A stretch of 64,000 nucleotides of DNA from Methylocystis sp. B8 (lineage in GTDB: Bacteria > Pseudomonadota > Alphaproteobacteria > Rhizobiales > Beijerinckiaceae). Below are positions 28,001 through 35,083 of the stretch, piece by piece (the first letter of the stretch is position 1; each line of letters starts with the position of its first letter). The notes below the pieces were generated by a model that was given only the letters and a program-made list of their open reading frames with translations, was not told the DNA's origin and ran no database searches. The translations under genes and the position numbers were made by a program. Where the stretch lies: positions 186,001-250,000 of the forward strand of contig NZ_VBTZ01000004.1 in assembly GCF_005771425.1 (NCBI RefSeq), read 5' to 3'.

Positions 28001-29252
28001 AGGCGGGGCGACGCTCGCGCGCTTCTGCCTGTTCGAGGCGATCAGCGAGACGCGCGGTGGCCAGGGCTGGCGGATGTGGCCGCCCGAGCTTCGCGAGGCG
28101 AGCGCTGCGGCGTTATTTGCTTTCGCGAGCGAACATGAGTCGCGCATTCGCTTTCACCAGTTTCTGCAATGGCTCTCCGAGGCGCAGTTTGCGCAAGCGG
28201 CGCAGGATGCGCGCGCCGCCGGTCTGTCGCTCGGCTTCTGCCGCGACCTCGCCATCGGCGCGGCGCCAGACGGCGCGGAGCATTGGAGCCGCGCGGGATG
28301 TTTCATTGACGGCTTTTCGATTGGCGCGCCGCCTGACCCATTCAATCCGGAGGGCCAGAGCTGGGGCCTCCCGCCGCCCAATCCAATCGAAATGGAAAAA
28401 GATGGCGGCGCCGATTTCGCGGAGCTGTTGCGCGCCAACATGCGCCATGCCGGCGCGCTGCGCATCGATCACGTCATGGGCCTCGCGCGGCTTTTCCTCG
28501 TTCCGGACGGCGAAAGGCCCGCGGCCGGCGCCTATGTCAGTTATCCGTTTGACGCCTTGCTTGGCCAACTTGCGCTCGAAAGCCAGCGCGCGCAATGCCT
28601 CGTCGTCGGCGAAGACCTCGGCACTGTGCCGCGAGGGTTCCGGGAGCGCGTCGCGCCGGCCGACGTGCTGAGCTATCGCGTTCTATGGTTCGAGCGCTCG
28701 GGCGAGAGCTTCATGCAGCCGAAACTTTATCCGAAGAGCGCCATGGCCTGCGTGTCGACGCATGATCTGCCGACCATCGCAGGGTGGTGGGCGGCGGCCG
28801 ACATAGCCGAGAAGGAAACGTTGGGGCTCATTGCTCCGGAGGCGGCTGAAGCTTCCCGTGCTGCGCGGCGCGCAGAAAAACACGCGCTCCTCGAAGCGCT
28901 TCGCGCTCAGGCGCTGATCGGCGACGCTCATCAATCTTCGAGCCCCTTTGACGACGCCTTGGCGCAGGCGCTCCATGCGTTCGTCGCGCGTACGCCGTCT
29001 TTGCTCGCAATGGCGCAGCTCGACGATCTCGCGGGCGAGACGAGCGCCATCAATCTGCCCGGCACGGATCGGGAACGCTCGAATTGGCGGCGAAGGTTGC
29101 CCCGATTGCTCAATGAACTTTTTGATTCGCCGCGCGCATGCGCGATCCTCGCCGGGCTTTGCCGCAATGTGGACGCTATTTCAGGGGCATATCCGGCGTC
29201 TGGCGAAATTGATGCCGCGGATGGACATGAGCGTTTCGGGCAGGGCGCGTAA
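25032..29252 (+). CDS. Fused glycogen debranching enzyme (GlgX) and 4-alpha-glucanotransferase (MalQ)
   Basis: 1406 residues, twice the size of either enzyme alone. Residues 1 to about 655 are GlgX: a CBM48 domain (ANVAIFSAHAKSIELCLFN), then a GH13 barrel with VILDVVFNHTGE, GFRFDLAPTLARG (nucleophile Asp, about 330), LIAEPWDLGPGGYQ (acid Glu, about 368) and FIVAHDGFTLRDLVSY. From about 680 to the end it is MalQ (GH77): an N-terminal extension, SPYYPSDRRFLDPLYIDV (about 905), RIDHVMGLARLF (about 1146), VGEDLGTVP and STHDLPTIAGWW. It would remove limit-dextrin branches and then disproportionate the released oligosaccharides. GGGGAG precedes the ATG. No internal stop or start signal divides the halves. 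Confidence 0.92.
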   Translation: MIGLLTDGAPEPLGVTPDESGANVAIFSAHAKSIELCLFNEADEEIARIKLPARSGDVFHGYIEGLREGQRYGFRAYGPDAPHDGHRFNPAKLLVDPYALALDRAFTLHPSLFAYGEAAGADSAVHLPKAIITKPVYADSARLRHPWADTIIYELHVKGFTALHPDIPPHLRGTFAGLAHDAAIAHLKRLGVTTLELLPCAAWIDERHLPPLGLSDYWGYNPIAMMAPDPRLAPGGWREVRGAVARLHDSGFEVILDVVFNHTGESDEFGPTVSFRGLDNASYYRLAEDRARYANDSACGNVLDCARAPVVRLIMDALRAWALYGGVDGFRFDLAPTLARGSSWFNRDAPFLSALLQDPILRDLKLIAEPWDLGPGGYQLGKFPEPFAEWNDRYKDSARRFWRGDSCGVAELATRFAGSQDVFLRRRPSRSVNFIVAHDGFTLRDLVSYAHKHNEANGEENRDGADHNLSWNSGVEGESEDAAINAARARDARNLLATLLFSRGTPMLLMGSELGKAQSGNNNAYAQDNALSWIDWAQADEQLIETTAKLIALRKRHTALRDDRFLDGESHDAALIPDVEWLRPDGAPMREDDWRDGDAQTLVAALYAEDDRVIVVLHRGSQKIVMRPSPARENHGWKLAFSSAMDGADEDVEGSLFVAPSSVTFLVEERRVLRRSSGPVPEEMLSRLAEAAGVQRQWRSVEGALHDVPRETVSALLAQLGFPAGTLNDVRDSLARLSDFRDRRALPESCSAKEGESFTLRLAARDGRIPGWIIATHEDGSKSRIALRAENATPTTWQGLDGRRCEGVEARLPPLPAGRHRLSLESGEICALTVATMRCHLPEDARREFGISAQLYSVRRDGDQGIGDFSTLVELACVGANAGAALIAINPLHALFAQDRSHASPYYPSDRRFLDPLYIDVANLARTLGAAIDFDESSAVALRAVPEVDYPGVHTLKMAALERAFEGFLDLMRRQPDATPAASFSRFIAQGGATLARFCLFEAISETRGGQGWRMWPPELREASAAALFAFASEHESRIRFHQFLQWLSEAQFAQAAQDARAAGLSLGFCRDLAIGAAPDGAEHWSRAGCFIDGFSIGAPPDPFNPEGQSWGLPPPNPIEMEKDGGADFAELLRANMRHAGALRIDHVMGLARLFLVPDGERPAAGAYVSYPFDALLGQLALESQRAQCLVVGEDLGTVPRGFRERVAPADVLSYRVLWFERSGESFMQPKLYPKSAMACVSTHDLPTIAGWWAAADIAEKETLGLIAPEAAEASRAARRAEKHALLEALRAQALIGDAHQSSSPFDDALAQALHAFVARTPSLLAMAQLDDLAGETSAINLPGTDRERSNWRRRLPRLLNELFDSPRACAILAGLCRNVDAISGAYPASGEIDAADGHERFGQGA

Positions 29253-30570
29253 CGAGGCCACGAAGCGCAGGCTGATGTCTGCGGCGCTCGTTGCGATTCC
29301 TTTCGCCTTCCCGGCGCATGCCGAGCAACAGAGCGCGGATGTCTCGTCAAAGCAGCAGGAATTGCGCGGCCTTGAAGACACCATGGGCGCCGCTCAGGAG
29401 CGGGCGCGTAAGCTTGAAGAGCAGCTCATAGATCACGCTGCGGCGCGCGAAAGACTGAACGGCGCGCTTATTGATGCGACGCTGCGGCTGCAGGAGACGG
29501 AAACGCGCGCAGCCGAGATCGAGGAGCGGCTTTCGACGCTCACCGAGAACGAGCGGAAGATTGTGTCCTCACTCGACAGTCGGCGCGCGTTGATTATGGA
29601 AATTCTCACCGTCCTGCAGCGCATGGGCCGTCGGCCGCCGCCGGCGCTGATGGCGCGACCGCAGGAGATTCTCGAAGCCGTGCGCGCGTCGCTTGCGCTC
29701 GGCGCGGTGCTGCCGCAAATGCGCGCCGAGGCGCGGCAGCTTCAGCGCGACCTGACCGAATTGGAGCAGGTGCGCGACGGCGTCCGGCGCGAACAGAATC
29801 TTCTTGGCGAACAGCGCGCAAGCCTCAAGGCGCAGCGCGAAAGGCTTGCGCCGATGATCGCCGAGCGCCAGGAGGCGCTCTCGACCGCGCAAAGCGCATT
29901 GAAGGCGGAGCAAGAGCGCGCACGGTCGCTGGCGCAACGCGCAACGAGCCTTAAGGACCTCATTGCGCGGATGGAGGCGGAAAGCGTGGCGGCGCAGCGC
30001 GCGGCGGAGGCGGCGCGCAAGGCCGACGAAGAGCGCGCGGCGGCTCAGGCCAAGCTTTCCGAGCAGGAACGGCTCAAGGCGCTGTCTGCGCCGTTTAAAG
30101 ACCCGGCTCGGCTTGCGCCGGCGGTCGCCTTCGTCGATCTCAAAGGCCGGCTGCCGGCTCCCGCTTCAGGATCGATTGTGCGCCGTTTTGGGGCGCCGGA
30201 CGGTTTTGGGGGCAAGGAGAGGGGGCTGTCGATCGCGGCGCGGGAAAATGGCGTCGTTATCGCCCCTTGCGATGGATGGATAGCCTTTTCAGGGCCTTAT
30301 CGAAGTTATGGACAACTCTTGATCATCAACGTCGGCGGCGGCTATTATGTGGTCCTGGCCGGCATGAGTCGCACCAATGTCAACGTGGGACAGTTTGTTC
30401 TCGCGGGTGAGCCGGTAGCCAGCATGGGTGACGGGACCGCGCAAACCGCGGCGACCATCGCAATCGGCGCGAAACAACCCATACTTTATGTTGAGTTCCG
30501 CAAGGACGGAGCGTCAATCGACTCGGGCCCATGGTGGGCAAAGTCAGACAGTCGGAAGGTCGGCGGATGA
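29221..30570 (+). CDS. EnvC-like murein hydrolase activator (degenerate M23 peptidase domain)
   Basis: 449 residues if started at the ATG at 29221, which overlaps the end of the upstream gene; 29227 and 29275 are alternatives, but the last leaves no basic residues before the hydrophobic core. A signal peptide ends PAHA-EQ. Residues about 40-290 are long coiled coils (repeated QEER, LEEQL, QRDLTELEQVRDGVRREQ patterns). The C-terminal domain (about 325-440) is LytM/M23-like (GGKERGLSIAARENGVVIAPCDGWIAF, YVVLAGMSRTNV), but the zinc-binding HxH is missing, as in EnvC. Such proteins switch on amidases at the division septum. Four-base overlap with ctpA. Confidence 0.85.
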   Translation: MDMSVSGRARNEATKRRLMSAALVAIPFAFPAHAEQQSADVSSKQQELRGLEDTMGAAQERARKLEEQLIDHAAARERLNGALIDATLRLQETETRAAEIEERLSTLTENERKIVSSLDSRRALIMEILTVLQRMGRRPPPALMARPQEILEAVRASLALGAVLPQMRAEARQLQRDLTELEQVRDGVRREQNLLGEQRASLKAQRERLAPMIAERQEALSTAQSALKAEQERARSLAQRATSLKDLIARMEAESVAAQRAAEAARKADEERAAAQAKLSEQERLKALSAPFKDPARLAPAVAFVDLKGRLPAPASGSIVRRFGAPDGFGGKERGLSIAARENGVVIAPCDGWIAFSGPYRSYGQLLIINVGGGYYVVLAGMSRTNVNVGQFVLAGEPVASMGDGTAQTAATIAIGAKQPILYVEFRKDGASIDSGPWWAKSDSRKVGG

Positions 30571-31931
30571 TTCGCAAAACAGTCCTTATCGCTACGGGAA
30601 TCGCTATTGGAGCGGGATGCGCCACGCTGGGTCAGCAGGCGCGCGCCGTCATCGGCGCTCCGGCTCAGGCGGCTTCTGCCGACACCTATAAGAACTTGAG
30701 CCTTTTCGGCGACGTGTTCGACAAGGTGCGGGCCGACTATGTCGAAAAGCCCGACGAGCAGAAGCTTGTCGAAAACGCCATCAACGGCATGCTGACCTCG
30801 CTCGATCCGCATTCCAGCTACCTCGACGCCAAAGCGTTCAAGGACATGCGGACTCAGACCGAAGGCAAGTTCGGCGGTCTGGGCATCGAGGTCACGCAGG
30901 AAGACGGACTCGTTAAGGTCGTGGCGCCGATCGACGACACGCCGGCCTCGAAGGCCGGGATCCTTTCGGGCGACCTCATCGGCGCCATCGACGACGAGAC
31001 CGTCCAGGGCATGACGCTCAATCAGGCTGTCGACAAGATGCGCGGCGCGATCAACACGCCGGTCAAGCTGACGATTTTCCGCGGCAAGAACAAAGACAAG
31101 ATCGACGTTAAACTCGTCCGGGCCGAGATTCACATCAAATCCGTGCGTTCGCGCAAACAGGGCGATGACATCGCTTATATTCGCATCTCGCAGTTCAATG
31201 AGGAGACGGCGGAAGGCCTGCGCAACGCCATGGCCAAGGCGGTGCAGGAAATTCCTGCGGACAAGTTCAAGGGCTACATCATCGACCTGCGCAACAATCC
31301 GGGCGGATTGCTCGATCAGTCGATCCAGGTCGTCAACACCTTCATCGACAAAGGCGAGATCGTTTCTACGCGCGGCCGCAACGCCGATGAAACCCAGCGC
31401 TATAACGCTCGTGGCTCGGGCGATTTGTCGAAGGGCAAGCCGGTTGTCGTGCTGATCAATGGCGGTTCGGCTTCGGCGTCCGAAATTGTCGCCGGCGCGC
31501 TGCAAGACCACAAGCGCGCGACGCTGATCGGAACGCGCTCCTTCGGCAAGGGCTCCGTGCAGACCATTATTCCGCTCGGCGGCAGCGCCGGCGCGCTGCG
31601 GCTGACGACGGCGCGCTATTACACGCCATCGGGCCGCTCCATCCAAGCCAAAGGCATCGATCCGGACATGGTCATCCTGCAGGAGGTGCCGGACGAGCTT
31701 AAAGGCAAGGACGACACCAAGGGCGAGGCCTCGCTCAAGGGCCATCTCAAGAATGGCGAGGACGAGAAGACCGGCTCGCAGGCCTATGTCCCGCCGGACG
31801 AGACGAAGGACAAGCAGCTCATCGCTGCGGTCGAACTTTTGCACGGCAAGCCGAGGGCGCAAATCCTCGCCGAGCAGACAAAGGACGTCGCCAAGGACGT
31901 CACCAAACCGCCGGCCAAAGCCGCGAATTGA
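30567..31931 (+). CDS. ctpA: Carboxy-terminal processing protease (S41 family)
   Basis: Periplasmic serine protease that trims or degrades envelope proteins from the C-terminus. 454 residues from the ATG at 30567, which overlaps the previous stop (ATGA). It has a signal or anchor segment, then a PDZ domain (about 90-175, GKFGGLGIEVTQEDG). The S41 catalytic domain carries YIIDLRNNPGGLLDQS, the serine in GGSASASEIVAGAL (about 300) and the lysine in SFGKGSVQT (about 326). The C-terminal tail is Lys-rich. Placement after an EnvC-like gene is a widespread arrangement. Confidence 0.95.
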   Translation: MIRKTVLIATGIAIGAGCATLGQQARAVIGAPAQAASADTYKNLSLFGDVFDKVRADYVEKPDEQKLVENAINGMLTSLDPHSSYLDAKAFKDMRTQTEGKFGGLGIEVTQEDGLVKVVAPIDDTPASKAGILSGDLIGAIDDETVQGMTLNQAVDKMRGAINTPVKLTIFRGKNKDKIDVKLVRAEIHIKSVRSRKQGDDIAYIRISQFNEETAEGLRNAMAKAVQEIPADKFKGYIIDLRNNPGGLLDQSIQVVNTFIDKGEIVSTRGRNADETQRYNARGSGDLSKGKPVVVLINGGSASASEIVAGALQDHKRATLIGTRSFGKGSVQTIIPLGGSAGALRLTTARYYTPSGRSIQAKGIDPDMVILQEVPDELKGKDDTKGEASLKGHLKNGEDEKTGSQAYVPPDETKDKQLIAAVELLHGKPRAQILAEQTKDVAKDVTKPPAKAAN

Positions 31932-31979
31932 CGGGGCAGTCTGCGGGGCTTAGGCAGTCGGCGGGAGTTCCGGCCGTCG

Positions 31980-32744
31980 ATGAGTTTTCTTTCCACTTAC
32001 GCTAATCCAACGCGCTTTCTGCGGTTTGCAGAAGGCGCGTTGCCGTGGCTTTCAGGCGCCACTCTGCTGCTGCTGGCAATCGGGCTCTACGGCGCCTTCA
32101 CGGCGCCGCCCGATTATCAGCAGGGCGAAACGGTCCGGATCATGTACATCCATGTTCCGTCCGCCTGGATCGCGATCTTCGCTTATGTCGTGATGACCTC
32201 GGCGTCGCTCGGCGTTCTCGTGTGGCGTCATCCGCTGGCGGACGCGGCGCAGAAAACCGCGGCGAATCTCGGCGCCGCCTTCACGTTCATCTGTCTCGTC
32301 ACCGGCTCGCTTTGGGGCAAGCCGATGTGGGGCACATTCTGGGTGTGGGACGCGCGCCTCACCTCGATGCTGGTTCTCTTTCTCCTTTATCTCGGCCTCA
32401 TCGCCGTAAGGCAGACAATGGACGACACGCCGCGCGGCGCGCGCATCGCGGCGATCATGACGCTCGTCGGCGCAATCGACATTCCGATCATCAAATATTC
32501 GGTCGACTGGTGGAATACGCTGCATCAACCGGCTTCGGTGTTTCGCATTGGCGGACCTTCGATATCGGGATCGATGCTGTGGCCGCTCATTATCATGACG
32601 CTCGCTGGGACGCTGCTATTTTTGACGTTGCATGTGATGGCGATTCGCAATGAAATCCTGCGGCGCCGCTTGGCGCGGCTTTCCATGCAAGCGGTCCGCG
32701 CCGGTGAACCTGCCGGCGACGAAAGCATGGAGCCGGCGAAGTGA
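31980..32744 (+). CDS. ccmC: Heme exporter/chaperone-loading protein CcmC
   Basis: 254-residue inner-membrane protein with six predicted helices that delivers heme to CcmE in system I cytochrome c maturation. It has the tryptophan-rich motif WGTFWVWDARLTSML and the flanking heme-ligand histidines in YIHVPSAWIA and NTLHQPASV. The gene overlaps ccmD by four bases (GTGA). The ABC subunits ccmA and ccmB, which often precede ccmC, are not here. Confidence 0.95.
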   Translation: MSFLSTYANPTRFLRFAEGALPWLSGATLLLLAIGLYGAFTAPPDYQQGETVRIMYIHVPSAWIAIFAYVVMTSASLGVLVWRHPLADAAQKTAANLGAAFTFICLVTGSLWGKPMWGTFWVWDARLTSMLVLFLLYLGLIAVRQTMDDTPRGARIAAIMTLVGAIDIPIIKYSVDWWNTLHQPASVFRIGGPSISGSMLWPLIIMTLAGTLLFLTLHVMAIRNEILRRRLARLSMQAVRAGEPAGDESMEPAK

Positions 32745-32899
32745 GCGATCACTGGCTTTACATCGCCGCCGCCTATGGGGTGACGGTCGTGACGCTCGGC
32801 GTCGTCACCTTACGCATCATCCTCGATTATCGGCGTCTGCGCGCAGAGCTGGCGCGCTTCGGCGCGGCTGGCGCGCGCGATCAAGGAGAGGACGCGTGA
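32741..32899 (+). CDS. ccmD: Heme exporter protein CcmD
   Basis: A 52-residue protein beginning with GTG at 32741 inside the ccmC stop. The sequence MSDHWLYIAAAYGVTVVTL is followed by a single transmembrane helix and then a basic region LRIILDYRRLRAELARFG, the normal CcmD layout. It stabilises the CcmABC complex and helps release heme-loaded CcmE. Its stop overlaps the ccmG start by four bases (GTGA), so ccmC-D-G are translationally coupled. Confidence 0.9.
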   Translation: MSDHWLYIAAAYGVTVVTLGVVTLRIILDYRRLRAELARFGAAGARDQGEDA

Positions 32900-33492
32900 G
32901 CGACGCCGTCGCGCCGCGTTCAGCGCTGCGTTTTCTACCCCTGGCGCTCTTCGCGCTGCTGGCGCTCGTCTTTCTTGTGCGGCTCTTCTCCGGCGACGCG
33001 TCGCGCATTCCCTCGGCGCTCATTGGCAAGCCCGCGCCTGCCTTCGATCTGCCGGCGCTTGAAGGATTAGCCGGCGTTCCGGGTCTCTCGACAGAGGATT
33101 TGCGCAAGGGTCACGTCAGCCTCGTCAATGTTTTCGCGAGTTGGTGCGGGCCATGCCGACAGGAGCATCCTGTTCTTATGGCGATCGCCGGCGATGAAGC
33201 GCTCAAGGCGAAAGGCGTCGCGCTCTACGGGCTTTCCTACAAGGACGAGAGGGCGAAGGCGTTGGGCTTTCTTGAGGAGGGCGGCAATCCTTTCGCGCGC
33301 GTCGGCGTCGACCCCCTAGGCCGCACGGCGATCGACTTCGGCGTCTATGGCGTGCCGGAGACCTTCGTCATTACGGGCGACGGAACCATCGCCTATAAAT
33401 TCGTCGGGCCGCTGACGCCTTCCGCCGTCGCGACGACGCTCATTCCCGAGATTGAGAAGGCGATGGCGGGCAGCGGCGCCGCGACGCGCTGA
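32896..33492 (+). CDS. ccmG: Thiol:disulfide interchange protein CcmG/DsbE
   Basis: Membrane-anchored periplasmic thioredoxin that reduces apocytochrome c before heme attachment. 198 residues from the GTG at 32896. It has an N-terminal membrane helix (about 11-32), then a thioredoxin domain with NVFASWCGPCRQEHPVL (active site W83-C84-G85-P86-C87), the CcmG-specific acidic insert, and the cis-proline loop GVYGVPETFVI. A longer reading frame upstream is within ccmC/ccmD and is rejected. Confidence 0.95.
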   Translation: MSDAVAPRSALRFLPLALFALLALVFLVRLFSGDASRIPSALIGKPAPAFDLPALEGLAGVPGLSTEDLRKGHVSLVNVFASWCGPCRQEHPVLMAIAGDEALKAKGVALYGLSYKDERAKALGFLEEGGNPFARVGVDPLGRTAIDFGVYGVPETFVITGDGTIAYKFVGPLTPSAVATTLIPEIEKAMAGSGAATR

Positions 33493-33501
33493 GCGTGTGA
33501 G

Positions 33502-34242
33502 TTAAGGCGCTCTGAGGAAGAGGCCCACTGTAAGCGCCGCGCCGATTACGATGATGAAGATGCGCAGGAGCCTTTCATCGATGTGGTGAATCAGGCGCGC
33601 GCCCACGATCCCGCCGATCGTTGCCCCCGCGCTCGTCACCAGAGCCTGCGGCCAATGCAGATCCGGCGAAAACAGGAAGATGACGACGGCGGAAGCGTTC
33701 ATGACGCCCGCGAGAACATTCTTGGTGGCGCTGGCGATGCGCACGCCCTGTCCGGCCATGGTGAGCGCGGCGACCATCAGAAAGCCGATGCCGCCGCCGA
33801 AATAGCCGCCGTAAATTGAAATCAGAAATTGCGCGAGCCCCGCGCCCGGCGCGCTGAGATGCGTATGCGTCTCGCTGGGTTTGCGAAAGAAACTGCCCCA
33901 AGCGAAGACCCCAGTCGCGAAGAGCACCAGCCATGGCACGAGACGCGCGAAAAGACCGCGTGGCGTCGCCAGCAGCACCGCCGCGCCGACGGCGCCGCCG
34001 ACGATGCTGATGACGAACAGCGTGCGCAGCGAAAGCCCGTTGGCGCCCGTTGCGAGTTTGCGGCCTGTCCAACCTGTCGCGACCTGTGCCGGAAACAGCG
34101 CCACGCATGACGTGACATTGGCGGCGAGCGCGTCCATGCCCGTAAACATCAGCATGGGAAGCGTGAGGAACGAGCCGCCGCCGGCAAGCGCATTCTGCGC
34201 GCCCGCCCAAGTCGCCACGGCAAACAGCAGAATGAAAGCCAT
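33502..34242 (-). CDS. Sulfite exporter TauE/SafE (TSUP) family permease
   Basis: 246 residues, seven to eight hydrophobic helices, and the duplicated TSUP pattern: AGGGSFLTLPMLMFTGMDALAANVTSCVALFPAQ in the first half and YGGYFGGGIGFLMVAALTMAG in the second. The family exports small anions (sulfite, sulfoacetate, others) but the substrate cannot be told from sequence. Convergent with ccmG (9 bases between stops) and 25 bases downstream of the tetR gene on the same strand, so it could be co-transcribed with it. Confidence 0.88.
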   Translation of the reverse strand: MAFILLFAVATWAGAQNALAGGGSFLTLPMLMFTGMDALAANVTSCVALFPAQVATGWTGRKLATGANGLSLRTLFVISIVGGAVGAAVLLATPRGLFARLVPWLVLFATGVFAWGSFFRKPSETHTHLSAPGAGLAQFLISIYGGYFGGGIGFLMVAALTMAGQGVRIASATKNVLAGVMNASAVVIFLFSPDLHWPQALVTSAGATIGGIVGARLIHHIDERLLRIFIIVIGAALTVGLFLRAP

Positions 34243-34267
34243 GCGCGCCTATGTCAGGTCACGCCAT

Positions 34268-34894
34268 TCAAATCAAGCGGGCGGACTCCATCATCAGCCC
34301 GTCGGCCACGACGCGAACGAGCTTCTCGAGCTGGTCGTCGAGGAGCTTGGGCGGCGTGTCGGCGATCTTCTCCTCAAGTCCGAGCGATACGACGCCATGC
34401 ACGGCCGAGAATAGCGTTCGGGCGAAAGCCGCGCGCGCCAAATGGTTTGTTCCCGGCAGCAGCTGGGATAGGGGCGCGTCGAGCCGATTGAACAGGCGAT
34501 TGCGCGCGTCGACATACCATTGCGGGGGCGCGACGCCCGGCGGCAGGCGATGTTCGAAAAGCGCGCGCCAACTCGGCTGTTCCGCTCTTGCAAAATGCAA
34601 ATAGGTCCGCGCCATTGCTTGGAGCGCTTGCGTGGCCTCAGCGTCTCCCAGCGCCAAATCGATCGCGGATTCGAGGCGCGCCAGCGTTCGCTCGTTGACG
34701 CACAGGATCAATTCGTCGAGGTCATCGAAAGCGGTATAGATAGCGCCGAGCGCACAGCCAGCCGCAGCGGCAAGATCTCGCGCCTTTAGACCGGCGAGGC
34801 CTTGTGTGGCGACTGTTTCCCGGGCGACTTCGATCAATCGCTCGCGCAACTGAGAACGGCGGTCGGCTCCAGCCTCGATCGTTTTCTGATTCAA
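34268..34894 (-). CDS. TetR/AcrR family transcriptional regulator
   Basis: 208 residues from a TTG at 34894, chosen because GGGAGGAGG stands 5-6 bases upstream; the ATG at 34921 sits inside an operator palindrome. The N-terminal helix-turn-helix is typical (AGLKARDLAAAAGCALGAIYTAFDDLDELILCVNERTL). The C-terminal half is the ligand domain (FARAEQPSWRALFEHRLPPGV). Divergent from the large acyltransferase gene; two TGAAC-N3-GTTCA palindromes in between suggest it represses itself and that gene. Ligand unknown; an acyl-CoA or acyl-ACP would fit. Confidence 0.88.
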   Translation of the reverse strand: MNQKTIEAGADRRSQLRERLIEVARETVATQGLAGLKARDLAAAAGCALGAIYTAFDDLDELILCVNERTLARLESAIDLALGDAEATQALQAMARTYLHFARAEQPSWRALFEHRLPPGVAPPQWYVDARNRLFNRLDAPLSQLLPGTNHLARAAFARTLFSAVHGVVSLGLEEKIADTPPKLLDDQLEKLVRVVADGLMMESARLI

Positions 34895-34914
34895 CGGGGA
34901 CCTCCTCCCGAGCT

Positions 34915-34927
34915 TGAACATAGTTCA
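34915..34927. promoter_or_regulatory. TetR-type operator 1 (TGAAC-N3-GTTCA)
   Basis: TGAACATAGTTCA, a perfect 5+5 palindrome with a 3-base centre. It lies directly upstream of the tetR ribosome site on the minus strand, where bound protein would block its transcription. Confidence 0.7.
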
Positions 34928-34967
34928 TTTATTATTGACGGCGGCGCGAAAGCGCTTAGTCTCAATT

Positions 34968-34982
34968 ATGAACGCAGTTCAT
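34968..34982. promoter_or_regulatory. TetR-type operator 2 (ATGAAC-N3-GTTCAT)
   Basis: ATGAACGCAGTTCAT, a perfect 6+6 palindrome sharing TGAAC-N3-GTTCA with operator 1, centred 54 bases away (about five helical turns). For the plus-strand acyltransferase gene a TTGACG (34935-34940) and TAGTCT (34957-34962) pair at 16-base spacing lies just upstream, so this site would overlap the transcription start. Confidence 0.7.
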
Positions 34983-35083
34983 GGCGAAAGGCTGGCCTTA
35001 AGGCCCATTGTAACGCGCCAGACTTGACCGATCCTTAAGGGTAATCGACGAAAGTCTCCGCGCCCCTCCCGGATGTTTTGGAC

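Noticed and set aside
30486-31862. 458-codon minus-strand frame opposite ctpA
   Set aside because: ctpA carries all S41 motifs; the reverse frame has none of its own.
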